A stretch of DNA of 64,000 nucleotides, from positions 32,542 to 96,541 of the forward strand of contig NZ_CAMLDD010000023.1 of assembly GCF_946478785.1 (NCBI RefSeq), in the 5' to 3' direction. The stretch's first letter is position 1, and every line of letters begins with the position of its first letter. Shown here piece after piece: positions 30,644-40,127 of the stretch. The position numbers and the translations under genes were made by a program. Source of the DNA: an uncultured Flavobacterium sp. GTDB lineage: Bacteria; Bacteroidota; Bacteroidia; Flavobacteriales; Flavobacteriaceae. The notes beneath the pieces are model-generated. The model had not been told where the DNA came from, searched no databases, and saw only the letters and a list, made by a program, of their open reading frames with translations.

Positions 30644-33034
30644 TTAGCTTAGTGGTTTAAATTTATTAAACCATGATTTTTTTTCTGCTTTGACTCCATA
30701 TCCATATCCATATCCATATCCTTTAGTAGAATCGGTATCATTAAGGACCAGACACATATTTGGTAACTTCTTTTCCCTATAAAAAGTATTTGCAATAGAC
30801 AACATACGTTTTTCTAAAACATTTGCACGCATTACATAAACAAAAGTATCTGCATTTTTTGCTACAAGTAATGTATCAGCAACCAAACTTACAGGAGCAG
30901 TATCAACGATAATAAAATCGTATTCTTTTTTTAAGGTTTCAAAAAGGGCATCTACATTCTTACCCATCAACAACTCTGCCGGATTTGGAGGAATTACGCC
31001 TGAAGGCAATATGTAGAAACTTTCATAATCATTATGCTTAATGATGTATCTGCTAATATCAGTATCGTTTGAAGATAAATAATTAGTTAAGCCCAAATTT
31101 GGCATCGCAAAATAATCCATAAATTTCGGATTTCTAATATCCATTCCTATCAGTAAAACTTTCCTACCAGACAGCGCAAATGTAGCTGCAAGATTTACGG
31201 ATACTAAGGTTTTACCTTCTGCTGGAAAAGTAGAGGTTACAAAAATAGTTTTAGCCTGCCCTTCCGGAACATTTGTCAACATAAATTCCAGATTTGTTCT
31301 AACAATCCGTATCGCTTCTGCAGAACTGGTCCTGCTTTCTGTCTTGATTAATTCACTAGCGTCTTCCGATGTCGGAATATCACCAATAAAAGGTATTTGT
31401 GTTTTCCCTTCCAAATCCAGTCTGCTTTTGATTTTGGTGTCTAACAAATCATGTCCGTATATAATTCCAAAAGGAATTAACAACCCAATTAACAAACCTG
31501 CAAGATAAACAACCTTATTCTTTGGACTTACCGGGATTTTATTCGCTTTTGCCGCATCAATTATACGAGCATTGGGCTCAGTAGCTGCTAATGAAATCGC
31601 CGTTTCTTCACGCTTTTGCAGCAAATACAAATACAATTCTTCTTTTACTTTCTGTTGTCTCGCAATTACCCTGAACTGGCGTTCCTGCACCGGAATTTTA
31701 CCAATTTTACTATTCAAAAGTCTTTCCTGGCTTTTTAAATCCCTGTTTTGGATTTGCAAATTAGACTGCATCCTCCTTAAACTTGTAGCTACATTCGCTT
31801 TTAATGATGAAATTTGCGCATCTAATTTTACTACTGAAGGATTCTCGGTAGTAGCCGATTTCAAAATCCGGTTACGGTCTAAAACCAACTGATTATAAGA
31901 TGTAATCAATCCGCCTGCATCTCCAGCCTCGGTAATAATATTGGTTGGCAGTAAATCAGCATTCGTGCTTTTTTTTATAAAATCAAGTAAAGACGAAACA
32001 ACATTCAATTGAATTTCAGTTTCTACGCTTTTTTTATCATACTCATTTGACCCTTCGATAAAAAGCTTGGCTTCTGATTCAATATCCGTTAATTGGTTTG
32101 ATTTTTTAAAACTCTCCACATCCTGCTCTACTCCGTCTAATTCCTGTGTGATTAATGCCAGACGTTCAGAGATAAATTTAGAGGTGTTTTCAGAAATAAA
32201 ATTTTTATCCTCAGCTGCATTTTCATTATAGATTTGTATCATGTTATCCAGGAAATCTTCTGCCTTTTTCTGAACAGGATCTGTTATAGACACACTTACT
32301 ACACTGCTAGTTTTACTAATTGATTCTACTCTCAATCTATTTCTGAAATTTGCAGTAACATTCTCCAATGGACTAATCATGATTCTAATTGGCTTCTCTT
32401 TCTCAAAATTATTTTGCTTGTAAAATGCCGTCTTTTCAATAAGCAACATTCCGAGGGTGGTAGGAATCTTTTCTCCAAATTTAAATTGTTTTTTTGATGA
32501 TAAAATAACGTTTTCTACATCATCTTCATCAATTATTACATTCTCTAAAGTAAAATTATTATTAGATAATAAATCTAACTTTAAAATTACATTCGCCTCA
32601 TCAAATAATTCTGATTTATTCACAAAGTAAACATTTACAGGTGCTCCTGCATAAATATCACGATCTACCACATTTCCTTCAACCAATAAACTGATGTTTA
32701 GATTAAGCTTTTTCACTGTTGACTCAACCAAAGTTCTGGATTTTAAAATCTCAATCTCATTATCCACATTATTTACTGATCCACCACCTAATCCTAAATC
32801 TGAAAAAGCAGATAATTCGGAGAGCATGCCTCCTTTTTTTTCATCTTTTACCAATATAGAAGTACTGGCTTCATAACTTGGAGTAGTATATCTCAAATAT
32901 AAAAAGGCCAAAATCAAACAAAGGAACGCACTTAGAACAAACCATTTCCAGTGAATTACATATTTATCCAGCTGCTCACGAAGATTCACTTCTTTGATTT
33001 CATCTTCTAAACCATCATTATAAAAATCTTGCAT
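30644..33034 (-). CDS. Polysaccharide biosynthesis tyrosine autokinase (Wzc type)
   Basis: 796 residues. An N-terminal Wzz chain-length domain: helix 1 near 32-50 (WFVLSAFLCLILAFLYL), a long periplasmic coiled-coil part with the GNVR-like end (ERQFRVIARQQKVKEELYLY), and helix 2 near 510-530 with a preceding Pro-rich segment (PVSPKNKVV). The C-terminal BY-kinase has Walker A (STFPAEGKT, about 600), Walker A' (VLLIGMDIRNP) and Walker B (YDFIIVDTAP). The tail ends in a tyrosine cluster (GYGYGYGYGV, about 771-780) for autophosphorylation, encoded by a 6-bp tandem repeat. It controls export and length of the surface polysaccharide and is probably dephosphorylated by the facing phosphatase. Confidence 0.95.
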   Translation of the reverse strand: MQDFYNDGLEDEIKEVNLREQLDKYVIHWKWFVLSAFLCLILAFLYLRYTTPSYEASTSILVKDEKKGGMLSELSAFSDLGLGGGSVNNVDNEIEILKSRTLVESTVKKLNLNISLLVEGNVVDRDIYAGAPVNVYFVNKSELFDEANVILKLDLLSNNNFTLENVIIDEDDVENVILSSKKQFKFGEKIPTTLGMLLIEKTAFYKQNNFEKEKPIRIMISPLENVTANFRNRLRVESISKTSSVVSVSITDPVQKKAEDFLDNMIQIYNENAAEDKNFISENTSKFISERLALITQELDGVEQDVESFKKSNQLTDIESEAKLFIEGSNEYDKKSVETEIQLNVVSSLLDFIKKSTNADLLPTNIITEAGDAGGLITSYNQLVLDRNRILKSATTENPSVVKLDAQISSLKANVATSLRRMQSNLQIQNRDLKSQERLLNSKIGKIPVQERQFRVIARQQKVKEELYLYLLQKREETAISLAATEPNARIIDAAKANKIPVSPKNKVVYLAGLLIGLLIPFGIIYGHDLLDTKIKSRLDLEGKTQIPFIGDIPTSEDASELIKTESRTSSAEAIRIVRTNLEFMLTNVPEGQAKTIFVTSTFPAEGKTLVSVNLAATFALSGRKVLLIGMDIRNPKFMDYFAMPNLGLTNYLSSNDTDISRYIIKHNDYESFYILPSGVIPPNPAELLMGKNVDALFETLKKEYDFIIVDTAPVSLVADTLLVAKNADTFVYVMRANVLEKRMLSIANTFYREKKLPNMCLVLNDTDSTKGYGYGYGYGVKAEKKSWFNKFKPLS
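30695..30721. repeat. Hexanucleotide tandem repeat encoding the kinase tyrosine cluster
   Basis: TCCATA on the plus strand is repeated four full times plus a half unit. On the coding strand it is GGATAT, encoding Gly-Tyr in each unit. Slippage by whole units would keep the frame and change the number of phosphorylatable tyrosines. Confidence 0.9.
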
Positions 33035-33053
33035 TTTTCTTTGTTTATAAATT

Positions 33054-33845
33054 TTATTTAAAAAGTAAGACCGAAAGCGATATTAAAATAGAAATCGCAG
33101 AAATAATCACAGAAGTGTTTGGCCCTACTGCCGATGCATTTACTTTAACATTATTAGGCTGTACATATACCACATCATTTTGTGCCAGATAATAAAAAGG
33201 AGAATTGATAAAATCTGCGTTGGTTATATCTACTCTATTGTATGATTTAATACCATTAATCTCCCTAATAACCAAAATATTATTTCTTTTTCCATAAATA
33301 GTTAAATCTTTTCCCATACTTAAAGCCTCAATTAATGTAACCCTTTCTGAAGCTACAGAATATGTCCCAGGAATATTAACTTCACCCTGTAAAGAAATCT
33401 TAAAATTCATAATTCGTAGATTAATAATTGGATTTTTAATATAAACCCCTATTTTATCTTTCAATGACTGCAGTACTTCTGTCCTGGTTAGCCCCCCTAC
33501 CTGCAGCTTTCCTAAAACCGGAAATTCAATATTTCCATTATTATCCACTAAATAAGACTGTATTGTCTGTTGACCGGTTGCTGTAAGTAAATTAGTTTTA
33601 TTGGGCAGCACTACCGAAGTTAAATTAAAAGGAATTGCTATTTCCGGATCTTCAGCTGATACTATAATCATCAATAAATCATCAGGCTGAATTTTCACTT
33701 CGTAGGAAGATGTATTTTGCAGATTATTTATTCCATCAATATTTTGATAATACACAATATCTTTTTTGGAAGCGCAGGAAAAAAATAAAAAGAACAAGAT
33801 AAAAGATATGCTTGTTTTTGTATAATTGAAAAAATTTAAATTCAT
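33054..33845 (-). CDS. Polysaccharide export outer-membrane lipoprotein (Wza type)
   Basis: 263 residues. A lipoprotein signal ends at FFSCAS (Cys near residue 24). The Poly_export domain (about 45-150; YEVKIQPDDLLMIIVSAEDP, FPVLGKLQVGGLTRTEV) is followed by an SLBB domain (about 155-230; GEVNIPGTYSVASERVTLIEAL, NDVVYVQPN). A C-terminal hydrophobic helix (SVIISAISILISLSVLLFK) replaces the amphipathic helix of Wza, as usual in Bacteroidota. It forms the outer-membrane channel with the Wzc-type kinase, whose gene follows after 19 bases. Confidence 0.93.
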   Translation of the reverse strand: MNLNFFNYTKTSISFILFFLFFSCASKKDIVYYQNIDGINNLQNTSSYEVKIQPDDLLMIIVSAEDPEIAIPFNLTSVVLPNKTNLLTATGQQTIQSYLVDNNGNIEFPVLGKLQVGGLTRTEVLQSLKDKIGVYIKNPIINLRIMNFKISLQGEVNIPGTYSVASERVTLIEALSMGKDLTIYGKRNNILVIREINGIKSYNRVDITNADFINSPFYYLAQNDVVYVQPNNVKVNASAVGPNTSVIISAISILISLSVLLFK

Positions 33846-34227
33846 TCGGATTGTTGGTTTGTATTGTAAATATAAGTTTTTTTTGACGATTAAAATGATC
33901 TTTTGGTTAACTGATTAATTGGTTAGATAAGTGAAAAAAAATATTTGGTTAACTGATTAATTCTAAAACTACTTGTTAAGGATATTAGTCAATTTATTTT
34001 GTATATCGGTTGACAATCCACAAAGACATCCACTAATTGCTTTATTCCTTACTTTTTCAAATTGAATGTAGTTGTAATATATTATCAGATTCAATGCATT
34101 CAAATCAAACAATTTCCACAGTTAATTTTAAATACCTAGTTAATGACAAGTTAATCATTTTTAATATTTAATCAAACTAGTAAAAAAGTAAACAATTAAT
34201 CAGTTAACCAAATAAGCAGTTAAGTAA
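33846..34227. other. Intergenic region with repeated TTGGTTAACTGATTAATT words
   Basis: About 380 bases with no ORF of coding character. Two direct copies of an 18-base word (33903-33920 and 33945-33962) and one inverted copy (34194-34211) are present. Outer copies could pair over 18 bases. It lies upstream of the export/kinase genes and after the initiating transferase gene, so it may hold the promoter for the export genes. Confidence 0.6.
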
Positions 34228-35646
34228 TTAGTAAGCATTCTCTTCACCTTTAAAAATATTGAGTACTGTCTTAATAACAATTTTAATATCTAATAGAATA
34301 CTCCAGTTTTCGATATACCAAATATCATATTCTACCCTGTTCTGCATATCAATCAACTCTCTGGTTTCACCCCTGTACCCATTAACCTGAGCCCAGCCGG
34401 TAATACCAGGTTTTGCATACTGCCGAACCAGATAATTCCCAATTAAATCGGTATATTGTTTGGTATGGTTAACCATATGCGGCCTTGGTCCTACCACCGA
34501 CATATCACCAAAAAAAACATTAAAAAACTGCGGCAATTCGTCTATACTTGTTTTTCGGATAAATGCCCCAAATTTAGTAATACGCGCATCTCCTTTTCCG
34601 GCCTGTAATTTATCTGCATTTTTATTTACGCGCATGCTTCTGAATTTCCAACAAAAAAAAGACTCATTATCACGGCCTGAACGTTCCTGCCTGAAAAAAA
34701 CCGGCCCCGGAGATTCAATTTTGATTAAAATCATTATTATTGGAAACAGCCACGGAAAAATTAAGAGTATTACCCCAAGAGAGAAGACAATATCAAATGC
34801 TTTTTTTAATAATCTATTGACGGTATACTCCAAAGGTTCCCTGCGAAACATAAGAACAGGCGTGTTCTCATAAAAAGAAATTTCAACCTTGCTGGATTTC
34901 GTATACAACTGAAAATCAGGAATAAATTTTACACGAACCATATGATGCTCGCAAATTTTTATTAAATCATTGATTACATCGACATTATCAATATGCAATG
35001 CTACATACATTTCGTCAACCTGATGGGTTACTATATATTTTTCTATATCCTGAAATCCGCCTAAAACCGGAGAAGAAATAAAAGCAAAAGGGTCTACTTT
35101 TTCATCAAAAAAACCTAAAAAACGATAGCCATACGTTAAATCCTTTGATAATGTTTTACGAATTCGTTCTCCAGCATCATTTGCTCCTACAATAATGACA
35201 TTTTTGAAATTATAACCTTTTGCCCGGATATATTTTAAAACTTCCATTGACAAAAATCGCGAAAGCATTAATAAACAAAAGAAAAAGGTATAAAAATAAA
35301 GCAATTGAAACCTCGAAATCTCTGAATATTTTAAAAACAGCACAAAAAAAGCAATAATTGCAATATGAAATATGAATTTTTTAGTAGTACGGTTTAAAAT
35401 AGATTCTAAAGGTTCTATGCGTACTATCCGATAAGAATCGTTACGTAATAACAACGCAATCCAGATTAAATTCGATAAAAAAGAAACTGTTTGCACTTCT
35501 TTTAAAAAAAGTTTATCTAAATCCCCAAATCGTACCCATGCGGATAATATTATTGCAAAATTTAAAAGTATGACATCCCAGACTACAAACAAAAGTTTAA
35601 AATAGCGGGAAAAACGATGACGAGATAAGGCATCTAAGATCTTCAT
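34228..35646 (-). CDS. Initiating sugar-phosphate transferase (WcaJ/PglC-type polyprenyl glycosylphosphotransferase)
   Basis: 472 residues. Four N-terminal membrane helices (to about 140), then a CoA-binding-like Rossmann region (NVIIVGANDAGERIRKTL), a fifth hydrophobic segment near 280-300, and the bacterial sugar transferase domain. That domain has FFRQERSGRDNESFFCWKFR, KTSIDELPQFFNVF, GDMSVVGPRPHM and KPGITGWAQVNGYRGET. It places the first sugar-1-phosphate, often glucose or galactose, on undecaprenyl phosphate, starting the repeat unit. The product of this reaction is what the glycosyltransferases below extend. Confidence 0.93.
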   Translation of the reverse strand: MKILDALSRHRFSRYFKLLFVVWDVILLNFAIILSAWVRFGDLDKLFLKEVQTVSFLSNLIWIALLLRNDSYRIVRIEPLESILNRTTKKFIFHIAIIAFFVLFLKYSEISRFQLLYFYTFFFCLLMLSRFLSMEVLKYIRAKGYNFKNVIIVGANDAGERIRKTLSKDLTYGYRFLGFFDEKVDPFAFISSPVLGGFQDIEKYIVTHQVDEMYVALHIDNVDVINDLIKICEHHMVRVKFIPDFQLYTKSSKVEISFYENTPVLMFRREPLEYTVNRLLKKAFDIVFSLGVILLIFPWLFPIIMILIKIESPGPVFFRQERSGRDNESFFCWKFRSMRVNKNADKLQAGKGDARITKFGAFIRKTSIDELPQFFNVFFGDMSVVGPRPHMVNHTKQYTDLIGNYLVRQYAKPGITGWAQVNGYRGETRELIDMQNRVEYDIWYIENWSILLDIKIVIKTVLNIFKGEENAY

Positions 35647-35684
35647 AAAATTGAAAAAAAAGTTTTATTATTCATCATTCACAT

Positions 35685-36431
35685 TTATTTCTTTACATAT
35701 TGTATTAGTGCAAGCATTTTTTTTTGAAAAACAGCTCTTGCTCCAGATAATTCGTGAAACTTATATATGTTATAATCCTCACGCAAAACTTCAAAAGCCC
35801 TTTTATAATTCGTGCTTAAACCTCCCATTCTCATTTTTACGATATAAGCATTGAGATAAGATATATTTATTTTGTATTTATACAGGTATCGCAGTAAAAA
35901 CTCCGTGTCTGAAGCAATTTTAAAATCTAAATTATAGTTTCCATATTTTTCTATGATTGATCTTTTTATGTAAACTGTAGGATGCAAGGGCAGCCAGCCG
36001 GCTTTTATTTTTTTATAATCATAAGCACCTCCAATTCTGTTTCGCACTATTTTCTGTTCTGCGTCATTGGTAACATAAATGCCATCTCCATAAACAGCAT
36101 CTGTATTTGAATTTTTATTGAAAACCGATACTATTTTGCTAATAACTGTTTCGTTAAAAAAAACATCATCTGAATGCATCAAACCTACTATATCTCCTGT
36201 TGCCATACCCAATCCCTTATTGATGGCATCATACATTCCTTTGTCCGGTTCTGAAACATATTTTGTAATCTTATCAGAATAGGATTCAATGATATCCTGA
36301 GTTCCGTCAGAGGAATTACCATCAACAACTATATATTCAATGTTCGGATAGTCCTGATCTAAAACACTCTTTATTGACTGTTCAATAGTTGCTTTTCGAT
36401 TGTAACAAACTGTAATAACGGAAACCTTCAT
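35685..36431 (-). CDS. Family 2 glycosyltransferase (colanic-acid WcaA/Cps-like)
   Basis: 248 residues. GT-A fold with the nucleotide-binding start VSVITVCYNRKATIEQSIKS, VVDGNSSDGTQDII, the acidic metal motif in GLMHSDDVF, and DAVYGDGIYV. No signal or strong membrane segment; it is a cytoplasmic or membrane-associated enzyme that adds one sugar to the lipid-linked repeat unit. Donor and linkage are unknown. It lies 38 bases before the initiating transferase gene in transcription order. Confidence 0.9.
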   Translation of the reverse strand: MKVSVITVCYNRKATIEQSIKSVLDQDYPNIEYIVVDGNSSDGTQDIIESYSDKITKYVSEPDKGMYDAINKGLGMATGDIVGLMHSDDVFFNETVISKIVSVFNKNSNTDAVYGDGIYVTNDAEQKIVRNRIGGAYDYKKIKAGWLPLHPTVYIKRSIIEKYGNYNLDFKIASDTEFLLRYLYKYKINISYLNAYIVKMRMGGLSTNYKRAFEVLREDYNIYKFHELSGARAVFQKKMLALIQYVKK

Positions 36432-36460
36432 AAATTATGATTTAGCTAAGAAAATTATTT

Positions 36461-37288
36461 TTATTTCTTTTTATTACTAAGTAATTCTTTGCTCTTCAGA
36501 ACAATAAAATACTCATAAATCGATTGTAAAGTGGCATAGGTCAAACCAGCACTTCCGTCTAAAAATGCTCTTCTTATTATTACCATATAAAGCCATTTTA
36601 TTATGGGACGCCCGGGCAATTTGTAAAACAACCCTTTTTGATGGTATCTTTTCTCTGTAAAATCTTTACCAAATAACGCTTTTCTAAAAGAAAAAGTGAC
36701 ACCGCTATCCAAATCTTTTACTCTTGTTAAAGCTTCCATATCGGCATAACTTAAATGACGCTGTATCCAAAATTTAAACCCTTTACTAAAAGGATAATGA
36801 TCTAAAAAACCATCTATTTTATCAACCGGACCATCAGGAATAGAAACTGGATTTACTAATCGTTCATAGCGCATTTTATCCGGGCGAAATAATCTTAAAT
36901 AAAAAGGAGACATCTGGGCATGTTTTAGCCATTTTCCATTCCATGCAAAATCTCTTCTCCTAAGTTCGTAAGCAACATATTCAGAGCCAACATCTGGTTT
37001 GAGTGCTTTTATTGCATTCAATAAAGATTCTGAAACCCTTTCGTCTGCATCAATATAAAGTACCCATGGATATTTAAATTTTATATTAGCCAAACCCCAA
37101 TTTTGATGTGCTGACCAATTATCAAAAACTCGCTGTGTAATAGTTGCCCCAGCATTTTCAGCTATTGCCAACGTTTGATCATCACTATAAGAATCAAACA
37201 CATGAATGTCATCACTCCAGATTACCGATGCTAAGCAGCCTGGCAAATCTTGTTCTTCGTTTTTAGTGAGGATAAGTATGGAAATCAT
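36461..37288 (-). CDS. Family 2 glycosyltransferase (WaaE/KdtX-like)
   Basis: 275 residues. Begins ISILILTKNEEQDLPGCLAS, then VFDSYSDDQT and the metal-binding YPWVLYIDADERVS. The long middle (KWLKHAQMSPFYLRLFRPDKMRYE) and the C-terminal ILRRAFLDGSAGLTYA-like segment are typical of the WaaE/KdtX branch, which adds glucose or heptose to glycolipids. Here a role in the polysaccharide repeat unit is more likely given the neighbours. Follows the acyltransferase gene by 69 bases. Confidence 0.88.
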   Translation of the reverse strand: MISILILTKNEEQDLPGCLASVIWSDDIHVFDSYSDDQTLAIAENAGATITQRVFDNWSAHQNWGLANIKFKYPWVLYIDADERVSESLLNAIKALKPDVGSEYVAYELRRRDFAWNGKWLKHAQMSPFYLRLFRPDKMRYERLVNPVSIPDGPVDKIDGFLDHYPFSKGFKFWIQRHLSYADMEALTRVKDLDSGVTFSFRKALFGKDFTEKRYHQKGLFYKLPGRPIIKWLYMVIIRRAFLDGSAGLTYATLQSIYEYFIVLKSKELLSNKKK

Positions 37289-37357
37289 AATTCTTTATTT
37301 CTTTATTTAAAATATAAACCTATTAAATTTTTATTAAAAAAGCATTTAAGTTTGAAA

Positions 37358-38380
37358 TCAAAAGATGTCTTTTTTTGCTACAAATATTGGCAAAAAACGG
37401 ACTAAAAATATTATTACAAAGCATTCAATAGATAATGTTAATAATAAATTAATTATTAATCCTACAAATTGATTAACGTGTAATATTTTTTTCAATAAAA
37501 CTGAAATACCGTTAATAAGTATTTGGTGTGTACCTAAAATAATTAAAGTATTTTTGCCAAAGTGCTTAATAATCTCAAGGCTCTTCATTATTTTACTAAA
37601 AGCAAAAACAGCAACTATACCTGTTAAGGCAGCTAAAAGAACAAGAATAAAATTCCCATTGTATTCATTTTGCATTACTTTACAGTATACATCAGCGAAA
37701 TTTATAATCAATGAATATATAATCATCGAAAGAAAAAAAATGATATAATCAAATTTATTCTTTTGGATAAAAAATTTATTCCCTCTTAAATAATCTCCTA
37801 AAAAAAAGAAAATCATCATACTCATCGCAGAATCTATAAAATATGGCACATTAATATTTAAAGATCCTAAATAAAATCCTAAAGCAGAAATGATTAATGA
37901 TATTAAAAACTTTATAAATACTTGCTTAATCTTCTTTATAGGATAATAAATAATATATATATTAAAAAGACACAATAAAAACCAAACTGCTCCTCCATAT
38001 TCAAAATGCTCCTTTCCATCAAATAAATTAAATAAAAATACCCATTCAAATTTGTCAACTATTCCTTTTCTTCCTAATCCTAAAATATCTGAAACAAAAT
38101 ATGCAACAAAGTAATTTAGAAAATAGAAGAAAAGTAAGGGTATAATTAAACGGTTAATTTTATTGATAAAATATTTTTGAAAAGAATATTTAGATGAAAA
38201 AAACATACCAGAAACAAAAAAGAAAAGTTGCATGAAAAAAGGAGTAGAAAAATATCTGATAACATTAGTTGAACTATAAAAAAAGGTCAGATGATACATT
38301 ACAACAACTATAATGGTAATGCCTTTTAAAGAATCTATAAAATCAATCCTCTGTGTTTTTATTTCAACTTGTTCCCCCAT
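37358..38380 (-). CDS. Membrane acyltransferase (acyltransferase 3/OafA-like)
   Basis: 340 residues with about 10 predicted membrane helices. The start RIDFIDSLKGITIIVVVMYHLTF holds the catalytic His of the acyltransferase-3 family; FFMQLFFFVSGMFFSSKYS follows as expected. Such proteins O-acetylate polysaccharides at the inner membrane, using cytoplasmic acyl-CoA. It probably decorates the exported glycan. Low G+C and frequent ATA/AAA codons, like its neighbours, suggest that this cassette has been exchanged between strains. Confidence 0.88.
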   Translation of the reverse strand: MGEQVEIKTQRIDFIDSLKGITIIVVVMYHLTFFYSSTNVIRYFSTPFFMQLFFFVSGMFFSSKYSFQKYFINKINRLIIPLLFFYFLNYFVAYFVSDILGLGRKGIVDKFEWVFLFNLFDGKEHFEYGGAVWFLLCLFNIYIIYYPIKKIKQVFIKFLISLIISALGFYLGSLNINVPYFIDSAMSMMIFFFLGDYLRGNKFFIQKNKFDYIIFFLSMIIYSLIINFADVYCKVMQNEYNGNFILVLLAALTGIVAVFAFSKIMKSLEIIKHFGKNTLIILGTHQILINGISVLLKKILHVNQFVGLIINLLLTLSIECFVIIFLVRFLPIFVAKKDIF

Positions 38381-38393
38381 CTCTTTCTTATTC

Positions 38394-38930
38394 TTAATTA
38401 ATATTTCTTTTCTTTAAAAAAACAGCTGGATTACCTCCAACTATTGTCCAATCCTTAACTTCTTTAAAAACAACTGATCTAGCTCCAACTATTGCACCCT
38501 CTCCAATTATAATATTTGTCATTATAAAAGTTTCTGCAGCAATCCATGCAAAATCTTTAATTTTTATTTCTCCAGCAACAAAAGGAAGATTAAGAGAATT
38601 TGTTTCATGAGTTGCACTACACAGGTAACTCCTCTGGGAAATAGTAACTTTATTACCTATAATTGTTTTACCGATATGTAACTTCACTTCAGGTCCTAAT
38701 GTAGAATGCATTCCCATAACTAAATTTCTTGGGGAAGGGATGTAAGCTGATGCGTAAATATTACAATTTTTACCAATTTGTGCTCCAAAAATTTTTAACA
38801 AGAAAATGCGCCAGCCATTAAAAAAAGGCAATGAAAAAGGCTTGAACAGGAATAATGAAATAATACGCCAAATCAATCTATAAATCTTATCTGACTTAGG
38901 GATTGTATCAATATATTTTGGAATTTCCAT
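38394..38930 (-). CDS. Left-handed beta-helix acetyltransferase (WcaF-like)
   Basis: 178 residues. The hexapeptide beta-helix runs from about residue 50 (GAQIGKNCNIYASAYIPSP, MGMHSTLGPEVKLHIGK) to ATHETNSLNLPF and IGEGAIVGARSVVFKEVKDW, ending VGGNPAVFLKKR. It is close to the putative colanic acid acetyltransferases (WcaF/WcaB), which transfer acetyl from acetyl-CoA to a sugar on the lipid carrier. The Cys/His surroundings of the active site (SATHETNS) fit this. It shares one base with the end of the preceding glycosyltransferase gene, so they are coupled. Confidence 0.9.
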   Translation of the reverse strand: MEIPKYIDTIPKSDKIYRLIWRIISLFLFKPFSLPFFNGWRIFLLKIFGAQIGKNCNIYASAYIPSPRNLVMGMHSTLGPEVKLHIGKTIIGNKVTISQRSYLCSATHETNSLNLPFVAGEIKIKDFAWIAAETFIMTNIIIGEGAIVGARSVVFKEVKDWTIVGGNPAVFLKKRNIN

Positions 38931-40111
38931 TAAATACTCTTTAAAGTTTGTATAAATTTATTTGCGCAAATTTCAATATCAAAATTATTTTGATATGTTT
39001 CAAAAGCTTTTCTTCCTTTTGCCGTTAAATATTCTTCAGATTGTTCGATTATTTCTGAAAGGTTGTTTTTTAATCCATTATTTTCTTCCATACTAACAAC
39101 CCATCCTCCACCACCTTTATGAACCTCTTTCCAAATATTTACATTTTTAGTTATTAAGACCGGCTTGTTGCAAGCCATGGCTTCAACTATGGCAATACCA
39201 AAATTTTCCTGATGACTCGGTAATAAATAAGCTTCACAATTATAAAACGCACCCCATTTTGCATTGCCAGTTAACATTCCAGGAAAATGTATTTTTGGGT
39301 TGTGAGAGGATAACTTTATCATTTCCTGAGCATAATCTGAAGCTATTGGACCGGCTATAACTAAATCAGGCAGATCTTTGTTTTTCTGAAACAATTCATT
39401 GTAGGCATTTATCAATAAATCAACACCTTTTTTTTCGTGAATACGACTCAAAAAAAGCAAATATCTTTTATTCTTAATTTCCGGGTAACTTTTATAAAAA
39501 TCCTCTTTTAAACTTTCTTTATTTTCAGGTGGTTTCTGAATACCATATCCAACATTAAAAACTTTCTTAGGTTTATAGGTCTTAAAAGTGGTAGCTGCTA
39601 ATCTCAACTCTTCTTCACACGTAAAAAAAACTACATCAGCCTGATTAATACATTTTTTTTCTACAAAAGACCAAACTAATGCATTTCGCAAAGCCTTCCA
39701 TTTTCTGTCAGCAGCCTTTTGAAAATAAGGATCTAACATACCATGAGGCATAATAATTACTTTTGGAATTTTTAGATTTTGCTCCTTTAGTAATTGTATT
39801 GTTTTGTATACTGCAAAATTATGATACTGCCAAAGGCCATGTACAATTATAAAATCATAATTTAAGATATTATTTTTTAGCCATTGTAGTAGTTTAGACT
39901 GGTATTGATAAGATGTTTTGCCTTTTCCTACTTTATAAACAGTAAAATTATCTGTAATGGAATAATCACTATTCTCATCATCCATACAAACTACTTCAGT
40001 TGTTATTCCTGCTTTTTGGAAATAAGGTATCGCATTACGAATCCCTTGGCACGGCCCTCCATTACTTGGATGCATTGATGAAATGACACGAAGAATTTTT
40101 TTTGTATTCAT
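38930..40111 (-). CDS. Family 4 glycosyltransferase
   Basis: 393 residues, GT-B fold. The N-terminal domain starts KKILRVISSMHPSNGGPCQG. The C-terminal domain contains RYLLFLSRIHEKKGVDLLIN, the donor-site motif HQENFGIAIVEAMACNKPVL (EX7E type, retaining), and a KAFETYQNNF end. It uses a nucleotide sugar, possibly GDP-fucose or GDP-mannose, to extend the repeat unit in the cytoplasm. The donor is not certain. Confidence 0.9.
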   Translation of the reverse strand: MNTKKILRVISSMHPSNGGPCQGIRNAIPYFQKAGITTEVVCMDDENSDYSITDNFTVYKVGKGKTSYQYQSKLLQWLKNNILNYDFIIVHGLWQYHNFAVYKTIQLLKEQNLKIPKVIIMPHGMLDPYFQKAADRKWKALRNALVWSFVEKKCINQADVVFFTCEEELRLAATTFKTYKPKKVFNVGYGIQKPPENKESLKEDFYKSYPEIKNKRYLLFLSRIHEKKGVDLLINAYNELFQKNKDLPDLVIAGPIASDYAQEMIKLSSHNPKIHFPGMLTGNAKWGAFYNCEAYLLPSHQENFGIAIVEAMACNKPVLITKNVNIWKEVHKGGGGWVVSMEENNGLKNNLSEIIEQSEEYLTAKGRKAFETYQNNFDIEICANKFIQTLKSI

Positions 40112-40127
40112 GGTTTATTTTAATGAA

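Noticed and set aside
33903..34211. Possible CRISPR array
   Set aside because: Only three words, one inverted, with unequal spacing and no cas genes.
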